Assembly (NCBI GenBank): GCA_028335825.1
Contig: JAIOKI010000021.1
Location: forward strand, 310,001-374,000
Origin: Nosema muscidifuracis
Lineage: Eukaryota > Microsporidia > Nosematidae
Direction of reading: 5' to 3'
DNA: 64,000 nt
This document shows, piece after piece, positions 1-8,829 of this stretch (positions are counted from its first letter, which is position 1; every line of letters starts with the position of its first letter). The notes under the pieces were generated by a model. That model was not told the DNA's origin. It saw nothing but the letters and a program-made list of their open reading frames with translations, and searched no databases. The translations under genes and the position numbers were made by a program.

Positions 1-132
1 TTCTATACTTGATCTACCTATTAACCCCTTATTTGAATCTAATATATTTTTTAGTTTAGAGTGTGAAGATGATGATTTTTTTATTATTCTTCTTCCTCCT
101 ACTTTAATAACAGGTAGAAATTTCTTATCCAT
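1..132 (-). CDS. Partial 5' end of an unknown conserved-style gene
   Basis: An open frame on the minus strand begins with ATG at 132 and runs off the left edge, giving 44 residues that start MDKKFLPVIKVGGRRIIKK and continue with a serine-rich stretch. The sequence just upstream reads CCCTCAATG, the CCC element seen before the housekeeping genes here, which supports this as a genuine start. The product is not recognised from this fragment. The basic, serine-rich N-terminus suggests a soluble, possibly nuclear protein, but that is only inference. Confidence 0.55.
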   Translation of the reverse strand, partial: MDKKFLPVIKVGGRRIIKKSSSSHSKLKNILDSNKGLIGRSSIE

Positions 133-615
133 TGAGGGTTAAAAATATTTTTAAGATAGAAAATTTATTTGTTATTTTAAATTAAGAAAGAAGATTGAAA
201 TTTTTTAAAGGTAAAATAAATGAAGAATATTGAAATTTTTTTAAGGGTAAAAATAAATATTTTTAAGCTAGAAAATTTTATTTGTTATTTTAAATTAAGA
301 TAATGGTGAATAAAATTTTATTAAGGGTAGAAATAAATATTTTTAAGGGTAAAATGAATGAAGGAGAATGAAATTTTATTTAGGGTAAAAATAAATATTT
401 AAAATGAATTAATGTTAATTAAGGGTAAAAATAAATGAAGGAGATTGAAATATTTTTAAGGGTAAAATAAATATTTAAAATGAAAAAATGTTAATTAAGG
501 GTAAAATAAATATATAATAAAATTAAAAAAAAGAATTATACAATAAAATTATACAAAAAAAATAAATACTTAAAAAATAATAGTAAAAAAATAATATTAA
601 ATAATAATTTTTTAA
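133..615. repeat. AT-rich spacer with imperfect tandem repeats
   Basis: No gene seen. From about 140 to 520 the spacer is built of imperfect copies of a unit containing AAGGGTAAAATAAAT followed by variants of GAAGGAGATTGAAAT or TATTTAAAATGAA. The GGGTAAAA core resembles the reverse complement of the start-proximal CCC element, so the array may have spread from a promoter sequence. Confidence 0.5.
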
Positions 616-1248
616 TTACTCTTCTATCTCAGCTTGCTTAGCATAGTCATAATCTTCATCTACATCAGTAGCATCATAATTAAACTGTGTTGGTGTCAAA
701 TCTAAGTTTGAAACAAAGACCAAGCTACTATTATTAGTTAACTTCCTAGCAAGAAGTAAGAAAGGCTGTGCAAAATTATGAGTAGTCTTAGCAGAAACTT
801 CACAATACTCATAATCAAAAGATTTAACTAAATTAAGAATATTCTTCTTATTTACCTTCCTATCCACATTATCTACCTTATTAGCTACTATAATAATAGG
901 TTTATCACCAGCAGCTCTTTTAAAGTTAGAAATCCATATTGGTAAATTATTAGCTGATACTCTACTAGTTACATCATAAAAAAACATTGCACCATCAGCT
1001 TCTAAATAATAAAGATCTTTAAGTCCAGCTTTTTTCTCTTGTCCAGCTGTATCCCATACATCAAATATAATAGAATGTTGATTACTTACTCTAAATGTAG
1101 CTTTATGTACTACTACACCTTGAGTAGCTATATATTCCTTACAGAAAGGACCATCTAGTACTCTATTGATATAAGTAGTCTTTCCTACACCACCATCTCC
1201 TATAAGACATATTTTATATTTTCTTGTATTTTCATTTATCTGAGACAT
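616..1248 (-). CDS. GSP1: Ran-type small GTPase
   Basis: Ran (GSP1) drives nuclear import and export by cycling between GTP and GDP forms. The 210-aa protein has the expected order: P-loop GDGGVGKT (17-24), switch II DTAGQ (66-70), specificity motif NKVD (123-126) and SAK (152-154). The NARKL-like segment near 167-170 and an acidic C-terminus (DVDEDYDY) replacing the Ran DEDDDL tail separate it from Rab and Ras proteins; there is no prenylation CAAX box. Valine replaces the usual Ran threonine in GDGGTGKT, a mild divergence. The start is supported by TTTTTTCACCCC directly before ATG. It shares its strand with the next four genes but has its own promoter-like CCC. Confidence 0.9.
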   Translation of the reverse strand: MSQINENTRKYKICLIGDGGVGKTTYINRVLDGPFCKEYIATQGVVVHKATFRVSNQHSIIFDVWDTAGQEKKAGLKDLYYLEADGAMFFYDVTSRVSANNLPIWISNFKRAAGDKPIIIVANKVDNVDRKVNKKNILNLVKSFDYEYCEVSAKTTHNFAQPFLLLARKLTNNSSLVFVSNLDLTPTQFNYDATDVDEDYDYAKQAEIEE

Positions 1249-1633
1249 GGGGTGAAAAAAATATTTTATTTTATTATTTTTAATACTTAATAGAATAAAA
1301 TATAATTAATAAATATCAGAATAAAATAATAGAATATTTATAATTATTTAAAGATTGAAATATTTATAATTATTAAAAGATTGAAATATTTATAATTAAA
1401 TTAGATTGAAATTTACCCCTTAATAAAATACATAAACATTTATCTCATAAGTTATATTATTAAAATAGTTATCCTATAAAAATATATTATAAGTTATATA
1501 ATTAAAATAGTTATATTATAAAATATATTATTAAAACACTCTTCTTATAAAATATATTATTAAAACACTCTTCTTATAAAATATATTATTAAAACATTAA
1601 TCTTATAAAAAATTAATTTTATAAAATATATTT
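1249..1633. repeat. AT-rich spacer with 29-bp tandem repeat
   Basis: No gene seen. Around 1503-1600 a unit of about 29 bp (core TAAAACACTCTTCTTATAAA, copies starting near 1503, 1532, 1561 and 1590) is repeated. At 1320-1400 a second short array has the core GATTGAAATATTTATAATTA. Confidence 0.55.
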
Positions 1634-2262
1634 TTATAATAAAACATTTATCTTATAAAATGACTCTAAAAAATCCTCTATCTTATAATTCATATCATCT
1701 ACTTCTATTTCTACTTCATAAGTCTCTTCACCATCTTTTTTTATTTTAGTAAAATCATAATTAAAATATTTATCAGTAAAAGTATTTCTATCCCTGTATC
1801 TTATAAATTGAACAGGTGATTGAGTAAATCTCTGCATAAGTTTCATTTCTTCCATTACACTTATTCTTACATCATATTTATAATAAGGTATATACACATC
1901 TAAAACAAGAATCTTTCTTTTCTTTTCACAAAACCTATATTCGTTATTAATATATCTTATTCTATTTCCATTCTCAAGATATCTAAATTGATCTTCTATA
2001 TGTTCCTTAAAATTTAAACCTTGTTGAAGATTCTTAAAATCCCATTGATCTACTCCAGGAATAAAGGAGTGTCCTCTTGGAAGTTTAGTAATAAAATAGG
2101 GACTAGTGAATTTAACTTCATTCTTGATTCTGTTTCTTTATTATAAATTTTACCTATACGAGCTTCTATCTCATATTTTATAGAAGAGTGTGTAAGAAGA
2201 AGAGATTTTATAATTGATTCAAAATCTGTAGAATATTTTTTATTAGGAATATTTATTATCAT
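1634..2262 (-). CDS. CET1: mRNA capping enzyme beta subunit (RNA 5'-triphosphatase), one frame break
   Basis: Cet1-type metal-dependent RNA 5'-triphosphatase removes the gamma phosphate of nascent mRNA before capping. Two frames make one protein. The N-terminal part (2262-2050) carries YEIEARIGKI, the first metal-binding glutamate strand. The C-terminal part carries DVRISVMEE, a FIRYRDRNTF segment and YEVEIEV, the last catalytic strand. The second frame is open upstream of its first possible start to about 2057 and continues the homology (GVDQWDF). The frames join if one T is missing in the TTT run near 2057-2060, so a consensus error is likelier than a dead gene. The length, about 209 aa, fits compact microsporidian members. 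CCCTT lies directly before ATG at 2262. Confidence 0.75.
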
Positions 2263-2504
2263 AAGGGATAAAAAATGTTATAAAAATGTTATAAAAATAT
2301 ATTAAAAAAATGTTATAAAGATTTGTTGTAAAAATATATTATATCAATAAAATTTTATCTATCATCTATTATATTATATCAATAAAGTATCATCTCCTAT
2401 ATTATATCAATAAAGTATCATCTAATATATTATATCAATAAAATATATACAAAACATCTATAAAATACCTATATTATATCAATCTAATTTTATCTGTCAT
2501 CTAC
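2263..2504. repeat. Short spacer with TATATCAATAAAGTATCATCT repeats
   Basis: The 242-bp spacer between the capping enzyme and its upstream neighbour holds several imperfect copies of a unit built on TTATATCAATAAAGTATCAT, and nothing gene-like. Confidence 0.5.
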
Positions 2505-3008
2505 TCACTTAATATTCTTCTTATTAGATTTATAAGATACATCTTCACAAATATTAGTTATTAACCGAATAATTAATTCAGTATCTTTCTTATTCATCTC
2601 TACTCTTATTTCATTCTGATTAGTACATTTAATAAACATTTTATTAAATTCATACATTCTTACTAAATCACTCCTTCCTCCTTCTATTGGTATATACTGG
2701 TATATCATAATATCATAAATCTTATTAGGAAAATATATATAAGAAATAGAAATAGGTTTCATATTAGGAAGAAGACTATTAACATTAACTCCTTTTCCAT
2801 ATTTATTAGATATTTGATGAGATAACATATCATTACCTTTTATCTTAAATTTGTATAGAGAAGGTAGTTTAGTAAGAATGATGGGATTAAGAATATCTAA
2901 AGAGTATCTTCCTTCAGTAGTCTTATCAACTATCTTACCAAAATATATTATCAAATTATTTGTGTTATCTAAAAGATTTGATAAAATTTCTTTAAAAGAT
3001 TTATTCAT
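2505..3008 (-). CDS. Unknown 167-aa protein next to the capping enzyme
   Basis: Not recognised with confidence. The start is good: TACCCTTATG gives a CCC element immediately upstream. The protein has no signal peptide or membrane segment and ends in a lysine-rich tail. Residues 24-47 (IYFGKIVDKTTEGRYSL and onward) resemble the start of the neighbouring capping triphosphatase (ARIGKIYNKETESRMKL), and a later YQYIPIEGGRSDLVRMYEF resembles its DVYIPYYKYDVRISVMEE. It could be a very divergent tandem copy or a protein of the same beta-barrel fold; the Mediator Med18/Med20 pair shares that fold. The catalytic EhE glutamate strands are not obvious here, so triphosphatase activity should not be assumed. 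Confidence 0.6.
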   Translation of the reverse strand: MNKSFKEILSNLLDNTNNLIIYFGKIVDKTTEGRYSLDILNPIILTKLPSLYKFKIKGNDMLSHQISNKYGKGVNVNSLLPNMKPISISYIYFPNKIYDIMIYQYIPIEGGRSDLVRMYEFNKMFIKCTNQNEIRVEMNKKDTELIIRLITNICEDVSYKSNKKNIK

Positions 3009-3039
3009 AAGGGTAATTTTCTTGTGTAAATATAAGTAG

Positions 3040-3230
3040 GTTAGGTAGATATATTATATATAGATGATATTTTAATAGATGATATATCAAATTAAATAAA
3101 CATATTAATAAATTATATCAAATTAAATAAATATATTAATAAATTATATCATATTAAATAAATATATTAATAAATTATATCAAATTAAATAAATATATCA
3201 AATTAAATAAATATATTAATAAATATTTAT
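3040..3230. repeat. 32-bp AT-rich tandem repeat
   Basis: Imperfect tandem copies of AAATTAAATAAATATATTAA plus TAAATTATATC, about 32 bp per unit, fill the spacer from roughly 3088 to 3230. Confidence 0.6.
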
Positions 3231-3779
3231 TTATTTATTTACATTAAATATACCTACTATTGATATTATTAAATATCCTATTATTAAACTCATTATAATA
3301 TTAACAACCCAATGTGGAATATTCTCAATATAATCTGAAACATACTCAACTAAGAAATAGAATATACTAAACAATAAAGAATAAATCTTAGTAATAATAC
3401 TATCAGTATTAAGTAACCAATGTATAGGAACAATATCTTTCCACTTATCTTCTTCAATTAATTTAAATAATTCATCTACTTGAGTAACATTAAGAACATA
3501 ACTTCTTTTATTATGTCTGACTATGAATGAAGGGAAGATACATTGATATAAATGTGAAGCAATGTAAGGTGATTCATAAAAATTTATCTTTTTTATTGGC
3601 ATGGGTATCTCTGATATTTTGTTATTGAATAACTTACATAAAGGACAATCAAGATTAGGTTTAGTGTAGTAGATGTATATAAAAAATGTGGAATCAATTT
3701 TGAAATCATTAAGAGTTAGTGAAGGAATTTCATCAAAATTATGGGTATTGATTAGTAAGAAAAAGGGGAATACTAACAT
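3231..3779 (-). CDS. TMX-like membrane thioredoxin domain protein (ER)
   Basis: A secretory protein with a short thioredoxin-like domain and a membrane anchor. The ATG at 3779 is preferred because CCCCTTTTATG puts the CCC element right before it and the protein then begins with a clean signal peptide (MLVFPFFLLINTH). A strand-turn segment YYTKPNLDCPLCK carries a CXXC pair, CPLC, at the usual redox position, and a cis-proline-like FPSF follows. Two hydrophobic stretches close the protein, the last (VVNIIMSLIIGYLIISIVGIF) being a convincing membrane span. The 182-aa length is small for TMX proteins. It probably acts in disulfide chemistry in the ER, useful for secreted cysteine-rich proteins. 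The substrate is unknown. Confidence 0.65.
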   Translation of the reverse strand: MLVFPFFLLINTHNFDEIPSLTLNDFKIDSTFFIYIYYTKPNLDCPLCKLFNNKISEIPMPIKKINFYESPYIASHLYQCIFPSFIVRHNKRSYVLNVTQVDELFKLIEEDKWKDIVPIHWLLNTDSIITKIYSLLFSIFYFLVEYVSDYIENIPHWVVNIIMSLIIGYLIISIVGIFNVNK

Positions 3780-4050
3780 AAAAGGGGTAAACAAAATGTA
3801 GATATTTTTAAATTTTTATAATTAAAGGAAGTATATCTTATAATTATTGAAGGAAGTATTTCTTATTATTGAAAGTACAGTAAAGTATATCTTATTATTG
3901 AAGGAAGTATTTTCTAATAATTAGGATATTAAAAAAAGCATACCTTATAATTACCTTATAATTAAAGCATATATTATAATTAAAGCATATCCTATAATTA
4001 AAGCATATCCTATAATTAAAGAATATTTTATATAATAAAGAATTTTAAAC
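3780..4050. repeat. AT-rich spacer with AAAGCATATCCTATAATT repeats
   Basis: Short repeats with the cores ATTGAAGGAAGTAT and AATTAAAGCATATCCTAT fill this spacer. No coding sequence seen. Confidence 0.5.
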
Positions 4051-5244
4051 TTATTTCATTTTATACAATGCATTGGCTCTATTTAATATTTCATCAATTT
4101 CTCCTTTTTTCCATTCTTTATTATAAAGATCTTGTATCATTAAAACTATTCCATTATAATCTAATTTAAATATCTCTTTTCTTAATACAGTAAGTATTCC
4201 TATTGCTATATATAAAAGAATTCTATTAATATCTTTATAAGATAATATTACTGTAAATATTCTAAGATATTCTTTATATTGAAATTCCCTAAAAAATAAA
4301 CAATTAAACCATCTAAAACTAAATACATGAAAATCTAAATTTATATTATTTAGATACGTGTATAAAGTAGGATCAATATTCTCTAATTCTTCTCTTAATC
4401 TTAATATAAGATTACCTTGTAAATTTATTATATTAAACTCTACTCGTCTTATTATCTCTAAATATGTGTAATAAGACTTACTCTCACTGGTTTGTATATC
4501 TTCTCGGGAATATTCACAAACAAGTGGAACTAAAAAATCTGCCATTCCTTGTACATACCCAAGTTTGAATCTTCTATGTGATATTAAGAAAAGGATGTTG
4601 TAATATATATATGATATGTCGGTGGTACCTGATCTTTTATATACATCACTGAGTCTTTTGATGTCTATATGTATTTGGTGGATGGTCTTTCTATTGATTT
4701 CTAATTTGTTGTAAAACAAACTAAATGTGCTATTTTTTTTATATTTATTATTTATGCTAATTTCTTGTAATTTTTTTATAATTTCTATATTTTTTGTTTC
4801 ATTTAAAGTATTTGTATTATTTATAGTATTTGTATTAACTATATTATTTGAATCATTTAAAGTATTTGTATTAACTGTAATATTTGTATCATTTATAGTA
4901 TTTATATTAACTATATTATTTGAATCATTTACATTATCTGTATTAACTATATTATTTGAATCATTTAAATATAAACCATCTCTTTTTATATATTCTAAAA
5001 AGTCTATATCAGTTTTTATCTCTGATTTTTTATTAAAATTCTGTATATAAAATTTATCTGATGTTAATGTACTAAGTCTATACAAATTTTCATATTCTTT
5101 TTTAGTATCATAATCTGTATCAAGAAATATATCAAATATACGTGTACAGTAAAACTGTTTATATTTCTTAATTTTCTTTCTTAAATATATTTCATCAATT
5201 ATTCTGTGAGAGAGAATTTTGTCTATGCATGATTTATTTTTCAT
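4051..5244 (-). CDS. TBC-domain Rab GTPase-activating protein
   Basis: TBC proteins stimulate GTP hydrolysis by Rab GTPases. The 397-aa protein has both catalytic fingers: IHIDIKR (191-197) fits the arginine-finger motif IxxDxxR, and YVQGM (230-234) is the glutamine finger. FRWFNCLFFREF (310-321) is a typical late TBC helix. Residues 94-149 are an asparagine/threonine-rich insert of degenerate DSNNIVNTNT repeats just before the domain, likely a flexible linker. The Rab partner cannot be told. Upstream is ACCCTTTAAAAAAATAATG, so the CCC sits about 12 bases from the start. A long frame on the opposite strand over the repeat is a shadow. Confidence 0.85.
   Translation of the reverse strand: MKNKSCIDKILSHRIIDEIYLRKKIKKYKQFYCTRIFDIFLDTDYDTKKEYENLYRLSTLTSDKFYIQNFNKKSEIKTDIDFLEYIKRDGLYLNDSNNIVNTDNVNDSNNIVNINTINDTNITVNTNTLNDSNNIVNTNTINNTNTLNETKNIEIIKKLQEISINNKYKKNSTFSLFYNKLEINRKTIHQIHIDIKRLSDVYKRSGTTDISYIYYNILFLISHRRFKLGYVQGMADFLVPLVCEYSREDIQTSESKSYYTYLEIIRRVEFNIINLQGNLILRLREELENIDPTLYTYLNNINLDFHVFSFRWFNCLFFREFQYKEYLRIFTVILSYKDINRILLYIAIGILTVLRKEIFKLDYNGIVLMIQDLYNKEWKKGEIDEILNRANALYKMK
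4798..4965 (-). repeat. In-gene Asn/Thr repeat of the TBC protein
   Basis: Degenerate 24 to 36-bp units encode variants of DSNNIVNTNTINDTN. They keep the frame, which suggests slippage expansion tolerated in a linker. Confidence 0.7.
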
Positions 5245-5461
5245 TATTTTTTTAAAGGGTTACATACTTATATTGTATCATTTAAAGAAGAAAGTTTTAG
5301 ATATATAAAAATAAATAATAGTAGATAAATATTAGTTATCATTAATTTAAGTAGATAAATATTAATTATCTTTTATATAAAATATCATTAATAGAAATTC
5401 TAGTAAATAAATATATAGTTATAATTAATAGAAATTATATTTAATTATAATTAATATAAAT

Positions 5462-6220
5462 TTATTTTTTAAAAAGTTCTTCTACCATTTCTCTTTCTAT
5501 TGTATCCATCTTACCTGGTATTACAAGACTATGTAATGGTTTACCAAATTCTGTCTTTATTAAACTTTCTATTGTACCATATTTAAGTATTTGATTAGGA
5601 GATCCAAATCTACAAATAACAAATACTTCATAATTTTTATCTATAGATTTATCTTCAGTTAAATTAGCACTTTCTAAAATTTGTAATAATGCTTCATTTG
5701 CTGTCATAAATCTATCTTCTTCTACTTTAATATCTAACAAACAAAGAGTATGAAGTCCATTCTCCATATTCTTTATAATATTATTATAAAAACTTGTTGG
5801 TTTCCATTCAGTAGTAAAATAAGGTATAGAAACAGTCTTCCCATGATGATATGAGTATAAACCAAGACATCCATAAATATTAAGTATAGATGCATTGTGT
5901 ATTATTTCTACATTTACATCTTTCTCTCTACCCTTTATAACAAGACCTATATGTGTAGTAGCAAATAAAGGAGATCCAGCTACAAGAATACAAACAGTCA
6001 AATTTTTAGCTTCATCAAAAAAGAAATCTTCTGATTCTACTGCATCTCTGCTACATACAATAATCTTTTTACCAAGATATTTCTCAAGTTGTTCTATAGG
6101 TTCTTGTTGTATGGATGTATAATTCTCAAAATATATTTTATCAGCTTTCTTACATATCTCAATACTTCTCAATGACATATCTTCATAAGAATGAAGACCA
6201 GTACCAATAACGTATAACAT
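5462..6220 (-). CDS. DPH5: Diphthine (methyl ester) synthase
   Basis: DPH5 methylates the modified histidine of elongation factor 2 on the way to diphthamide, using S-adenosylmethionine. The protein should start at ATG 6220: MLYVIGTGLHSYEDMS is the family's exact N-terminus and ACCC abuts the ATG. A longer frame to 6274 would add 18 unrelated residues and overlap the divergent gene. Recognisable blocks are YFENYTS, VAGSPLFATTH (tetrapyrrole-methylase-type cofactor loop), a GLYSYHHGKTVSIPYFT-type block and GLHTLCLLDIKVEEDRFMT. At 252 aa it is slightly shorter than yeast DPH5. It is divergently paired with the TBCA-like gene. Confidence 0.9.
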   Translation of the reverse strand: MLYVIGTGLHSYEDMSLRSIEICKKADKIYFENYTSIQQEPIEQLEKYLGKKIIVCSRDAVESEDFFFDEAKNLTVCILVAGSPLFATTHIGLVIKGREKDVNVEIIHNASILNIYGCLGLYSYHHGKTVSIPYFTTEWKPTSFYNNIIKNMENGLHTLCLLDIKVEEDRFMTANEALLQILESANLTEDKSIDKNYEVFVICRFGSPNQILKYGTIESLIKTEFGKPLHSLVIPGKMDTIEREMVEELFKK

Positions 6221-6250
6221 GGGTAAAAATTTTATAAAAAAAAATGACCC
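6221..6250. promoter_or_regulatory. 30-bp divergent promoter shared by DPH5 and the TBCA-like gene
   Basis: Only 30 bases separate the two start codons. Each end carries the CCC element directly against its ATG: GGGT next to the DPH5 start on the minus strand and GACCC next to the other on the plus strand, giving an imperfect palindrome ATGGGT...GACCCATGG around an A/T-rich centre. Core promoters and transcript starts must lie within each other's genes or coincide. Confidence 0.75.
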
Positions 6251-6508
6251 ATGGAAAAACAAATGAATGATCAAAATAAGATTGAAAAAGAAAATATTCT
6301 AAGAGAGAATAAAATTTTAAGACTTAAACGTGAACAAGATTTTTATATACAGGAGATAAGAAAATTTGAGGAAGATTTGAATAAGTTGGATAAAGCTACT
6401 GATGTTTATAAGAAGAGACTTCTTATTGATCAAATAGATGAAACTAAAAAGGCTTTATTGATGGTTAATAGAAGACTTCTTGATTTTGAAGAAGGTGGTG
6501 ATATGTAA
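6251..6508 (+). CDS. Small coiled-coil chaperone, TBCA-like
   Basis: An 85-aa, highly charged, almost entirely helical protein. The order of segments (ILRLKREQDFYIQEIRKFEE, then DVYKKRLLIDQIDETKKAL, then VNRRLLDFEE) follows tubulin-binding cofactor A, a three-helix bundle that holds beta-tubulin before heterodimer assembly. TBCA proteins are about 85-110 aa, so the size fits. A prefoldin beta-type subunit is the main alternative, since both are small coiled coils. The start is fixed by ACCCATGG. Confidence 0.6.
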   Translation: MEKQMNDQNKIEKENILRENKILRLKREQDFYIQEIRKFEEDLNKLDKATDVYKKRLLIDQIDETKKALLMVNRRLLDFEEGGDM

Positions 6509-7226
6509 TAAAAGTAAATATTATATAAAAAAATTATTAAATTTTTTTTTGAAATTTAAGTTAATTTTATTCACCCTTTAAAATCCTTATTCATTTTTTA
6601 ATTATCTTATGATGGTAATAAGTTTAATTAAACATCCTTATTTTTTTCTCCTTATTCTCCTTAAAAAGTATTTATATATTTTTATTTCATAAATCTTATG
6701 AGAGATTGTGATAATAGCTATAAATTTAGATTTGTCAGATTTATGATTATTTTTCTTTTCAGTTTCATAGTATTGTCGATCAATTAGTAGTAATAAATTA
6801 TAAATATAAAAAATTATTATTTTTTCTTTTTATTATTATAATAGACATTTATTATTTTTAATTTTATGTAAAGAGATTCAAATAGTATAAATTATTATTT
6901 TTAATTTTATATTCTATTATTATCCAATGAATTTTCTTTTAAATTATTATTTTTAATTTTATATTCTATTATTATCCAATGCATTTTATATAAATTAATA
7001 TTTTTTAATTTATTTTTTATGTTTACATAAATTAATTATTATGTAATAAATTTTAGGTTTTATTATTATAGAATGGATTTTCTTTTAATTAATATTTTTT
7101 AATTTAGTTTTGTGTTTGCATGAATTAATTATTATTGTATATATGAATTAATTATTATTGTATATATAAATTAATTATTATTGTTAATATTAATTATGTT
7201 AAGTCTTCTATCATATTATTTATATA
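6509..7226. repeat. AT-rich spacer with direct repeats
   Basis: No gene seen. A 41-bp sequence (core TTCTATTATTATCCAATG) occurs identically at 6889-6929 and 6941-6981. A 23-bp unit ATGAATTAATTATTATTGTAT is tandemly repeated at 7120, 7143 and, with one or two changes, 7166. Confidence 0.7.
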
Positions 7227-7233
7227 CCCCTTA
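7227..7233 (+). promoter_or_regulatory. CCCC start-proximal element of the FPP synthase gene
   Basis: TATACCCCTTA lies directly before the ATG at 7234, the same arrangement as at GSP1, the capping enzyme and SUS1. Confidence 0.6.
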
Positions 7234-8112
7234 ATGACTAATACTTGTCTAAATATAATAGAAGATATTCTTAGATTATCTGAATATAAAAATAAAGAAA
7301 AGATAATTGATTATGTATCTTATACTTCAATAGGAGGCAAAGCATTTAGACAATATTTATTTAATATTGTATTAGATCAAGAAAGTAAAGATTCTTTAGT
7401 TACATCCTGTTTGTTTGAATTATTGCAAGGTACTTTCTTAGCTATAGATGATATAATGGATAATTCTAATTTAAGAAGAGGAAAATTGTGCTATTATAAG
7501 AAACAAGGAATGATTTCTATAAAATATTCTGCTTATATTCTAAGTATAATTTCTAAATTAATTAATTCTAATTGTAGAGATATTTATTATACTACAGTAT
7601 TTAGCACATGCTTAGGACAAGTGCTTGATTCTAAACAAAAAGATGAATTGGATTATACAGAAGATTTATATTCTAGTATAGCTGAATACAAAACATCAAT
7701 TTATACATTTTATTTCCCTATAGTATCAGGATATTTATATCAGAATAAAGAAGAACCTCCTTTATTGTACGAGTTTACAAAAATACTTGGTATTATTTTT
7801 CAAATGCAAGATGATCTTTTAAATTTTTATCCTAAAGAGTGTAACAAAACAAGTAACGATTTAGAAGAAATGAAATTAACATATTTTACTTGTAAATTGT
7901 ACAAAGAAAAAGATAACGAATATGTAAATAAATATTTTAAATCAGGAGAAGTTAATGAATATATTTTAGAAAAAATACATTCTTATTTTCCTGAGTTCCA
8001 AAATATATTAGATGGTTATATGAAAAAAGCTGAAGAATTGTCTATTAATTTTGATATAAAAATATTTACTGCAATTAAGAAACTTTTAGATAGCAGAATG
8101 ATAAAAATATAA
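7234..8112 (+). CDS. ERG20: Farnesyl diphosphate synthase-like prenyltransferase
   Basis: Builds C15 isoprenyl diphosphate from IPP and DMAPP for prenylation, dolichol or quinones. Motifs in order: GGKAFRQ (34-40, the GGKxxR IPP-binding site), ELLQGTFLAIDDIMD with the first Asp-rich motif DDIMD (72-76) followed by RRGK, GQVLDSKQKDELDY, EYKTSIYTFYFP (151-162, typical of FPP rather than GGPP synthases), and FQMQDDLLN (189-197). In the second Asp-rich motif the last Asp is Asn, which also occurs in fungal GGPP synthases, so product length is uncertain. At 292 aa it is about 50 residues shorter than yeast Erg20. It is convergent with SUS1, 13 bp away. Confidence 0.8.
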   Translation: MTNTCLNIIEDILRLSEYKNKEKIIDYVSYTSIGGKAFRQYLFNIVLDQESKDSLVTSCLFELLQGTFLAIDDIMDNSNLRRGKLCYYKKQGMISIKYSAYILSIISKLINSNCRDIYYTTVFSTCLGQVLDSKQKDELDYTEDLYSSIAEYKTSIYTFYFPIVSGYLYQNKEEPPLLYEFTKILGIIFQMQDDLLNFYPKECNKTSNDLEEMKLTYFTCKLYKEKDNEYVNKYFKSGEVNEYILEKIHSYFPEFQNILDGYMKKAEELSINFDIKIFTAIKKLLDSRMIKI

Positions 8113-8125
8113 CTTTTATATACTT

Positions 8126-8410
8126 TTAATTAAATTTTATATTATTATCAATAAACTGTCTTATCTGGTAATAAATCTTCTCTTGTACTTCTTCAGGAAG
8201 ATTATTGGTCATGAAATCCATAATTACATCATAAACTTCTGATTCTGGTACATCTTCCAATTTTCTATTCTTAAATTTATTTTTTATATGACTGTTTATT
8301 TTAGATTTAAAATCGTATTCATTAAGATAAGAATCAAAGCTGTTAAGAAATTTATCTTTAACAGCGTACTTGTTTAAAATTTCTTCAATATTTTCATCGT
8401 TGTTATCCAT
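8126..8410 (-). CDS. SUS1: SUS1/ENY2-type transcription and mRNA-export factor
   Basis: SUS1/ENY2 is a roughly 96-aa helical protein shared by the SAGA deubiquitinase module and the TREX-2 export complex at the nuclear pore. The 94-aa product follows the family: an L-x-x-Y-L-x-E-x-x-F segment (SYLNEYDFKSKINSHIKNKF), KLEDVPESEVYDVIMDFMT and the closing VQEKIYYQIRQFIDNN, matching ENY2 VKKELLQRIRTFL. The N-terminus is acidic. CCCCT precedes ATG at 8410. Yeast SUS1 contains introns, but none is seen here. Confidence 0.75.
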   Translation of the reverse strand: MDNNDENIEEILNKYAVKDKFLNSFDSYLNEYDFKSKINSHIKNKFKNRKLEDVPESEVYDVIMDFMTNNLPEEVQEKIYYQIRQFIDNNIKFN

Positions 8411-8829
8411 AGGGGATATAAAAAGGAAGAAGAAAAAAATAATTAGAAATATTATTGGGGTTTGAATTTTAAGACTGTTTATTACGTTATATTCATATAA
8501 TTCTATATAAAAGTCAATTCATTAAAATATAATTGTAAAACAAACTTATATTGATAAATACTTGTTTTTAGTATTATTTATTGTACTTAACTTTTTTATA
8601 AATAAATACAAATTAATTTGTACTGTATTTATCTTATAATTTCGAGCTGTTGATTCTGAGACATTTAAAAATACTACAAAACTTCCTTTGGTATATAATT
8701 TTAATAAATAAGATACGAATATACGATCTTATTATAATATATATAAGTTTAATCAAAATATAGCTTTAGATTAATCATAGCTAAAATATTAATTAAAAAT
8801 ATTTCTAAAAAAAAACTTATTAAAGATCT
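8411..8829. other. AT-rich spacer between SUS1 and the mucin-like gene
   Basis: Apart from the CCCC element at 8411-8415 for SUS1 I see nothing gene-like in this stretch. Confidence 0.5.

Noticed and set aside
4727-5050. Plus-strand 107-codon frame over the TBC gene
   Set aside because: It is the complement of the Asn/Thr repeat and encodes a Phe/Val-rich shadow.
5895-6122. Plus-strand 75-codon frame inside DPH5
   Set aside because: Fully inside the well-supported DPH5 gene on the other strand.
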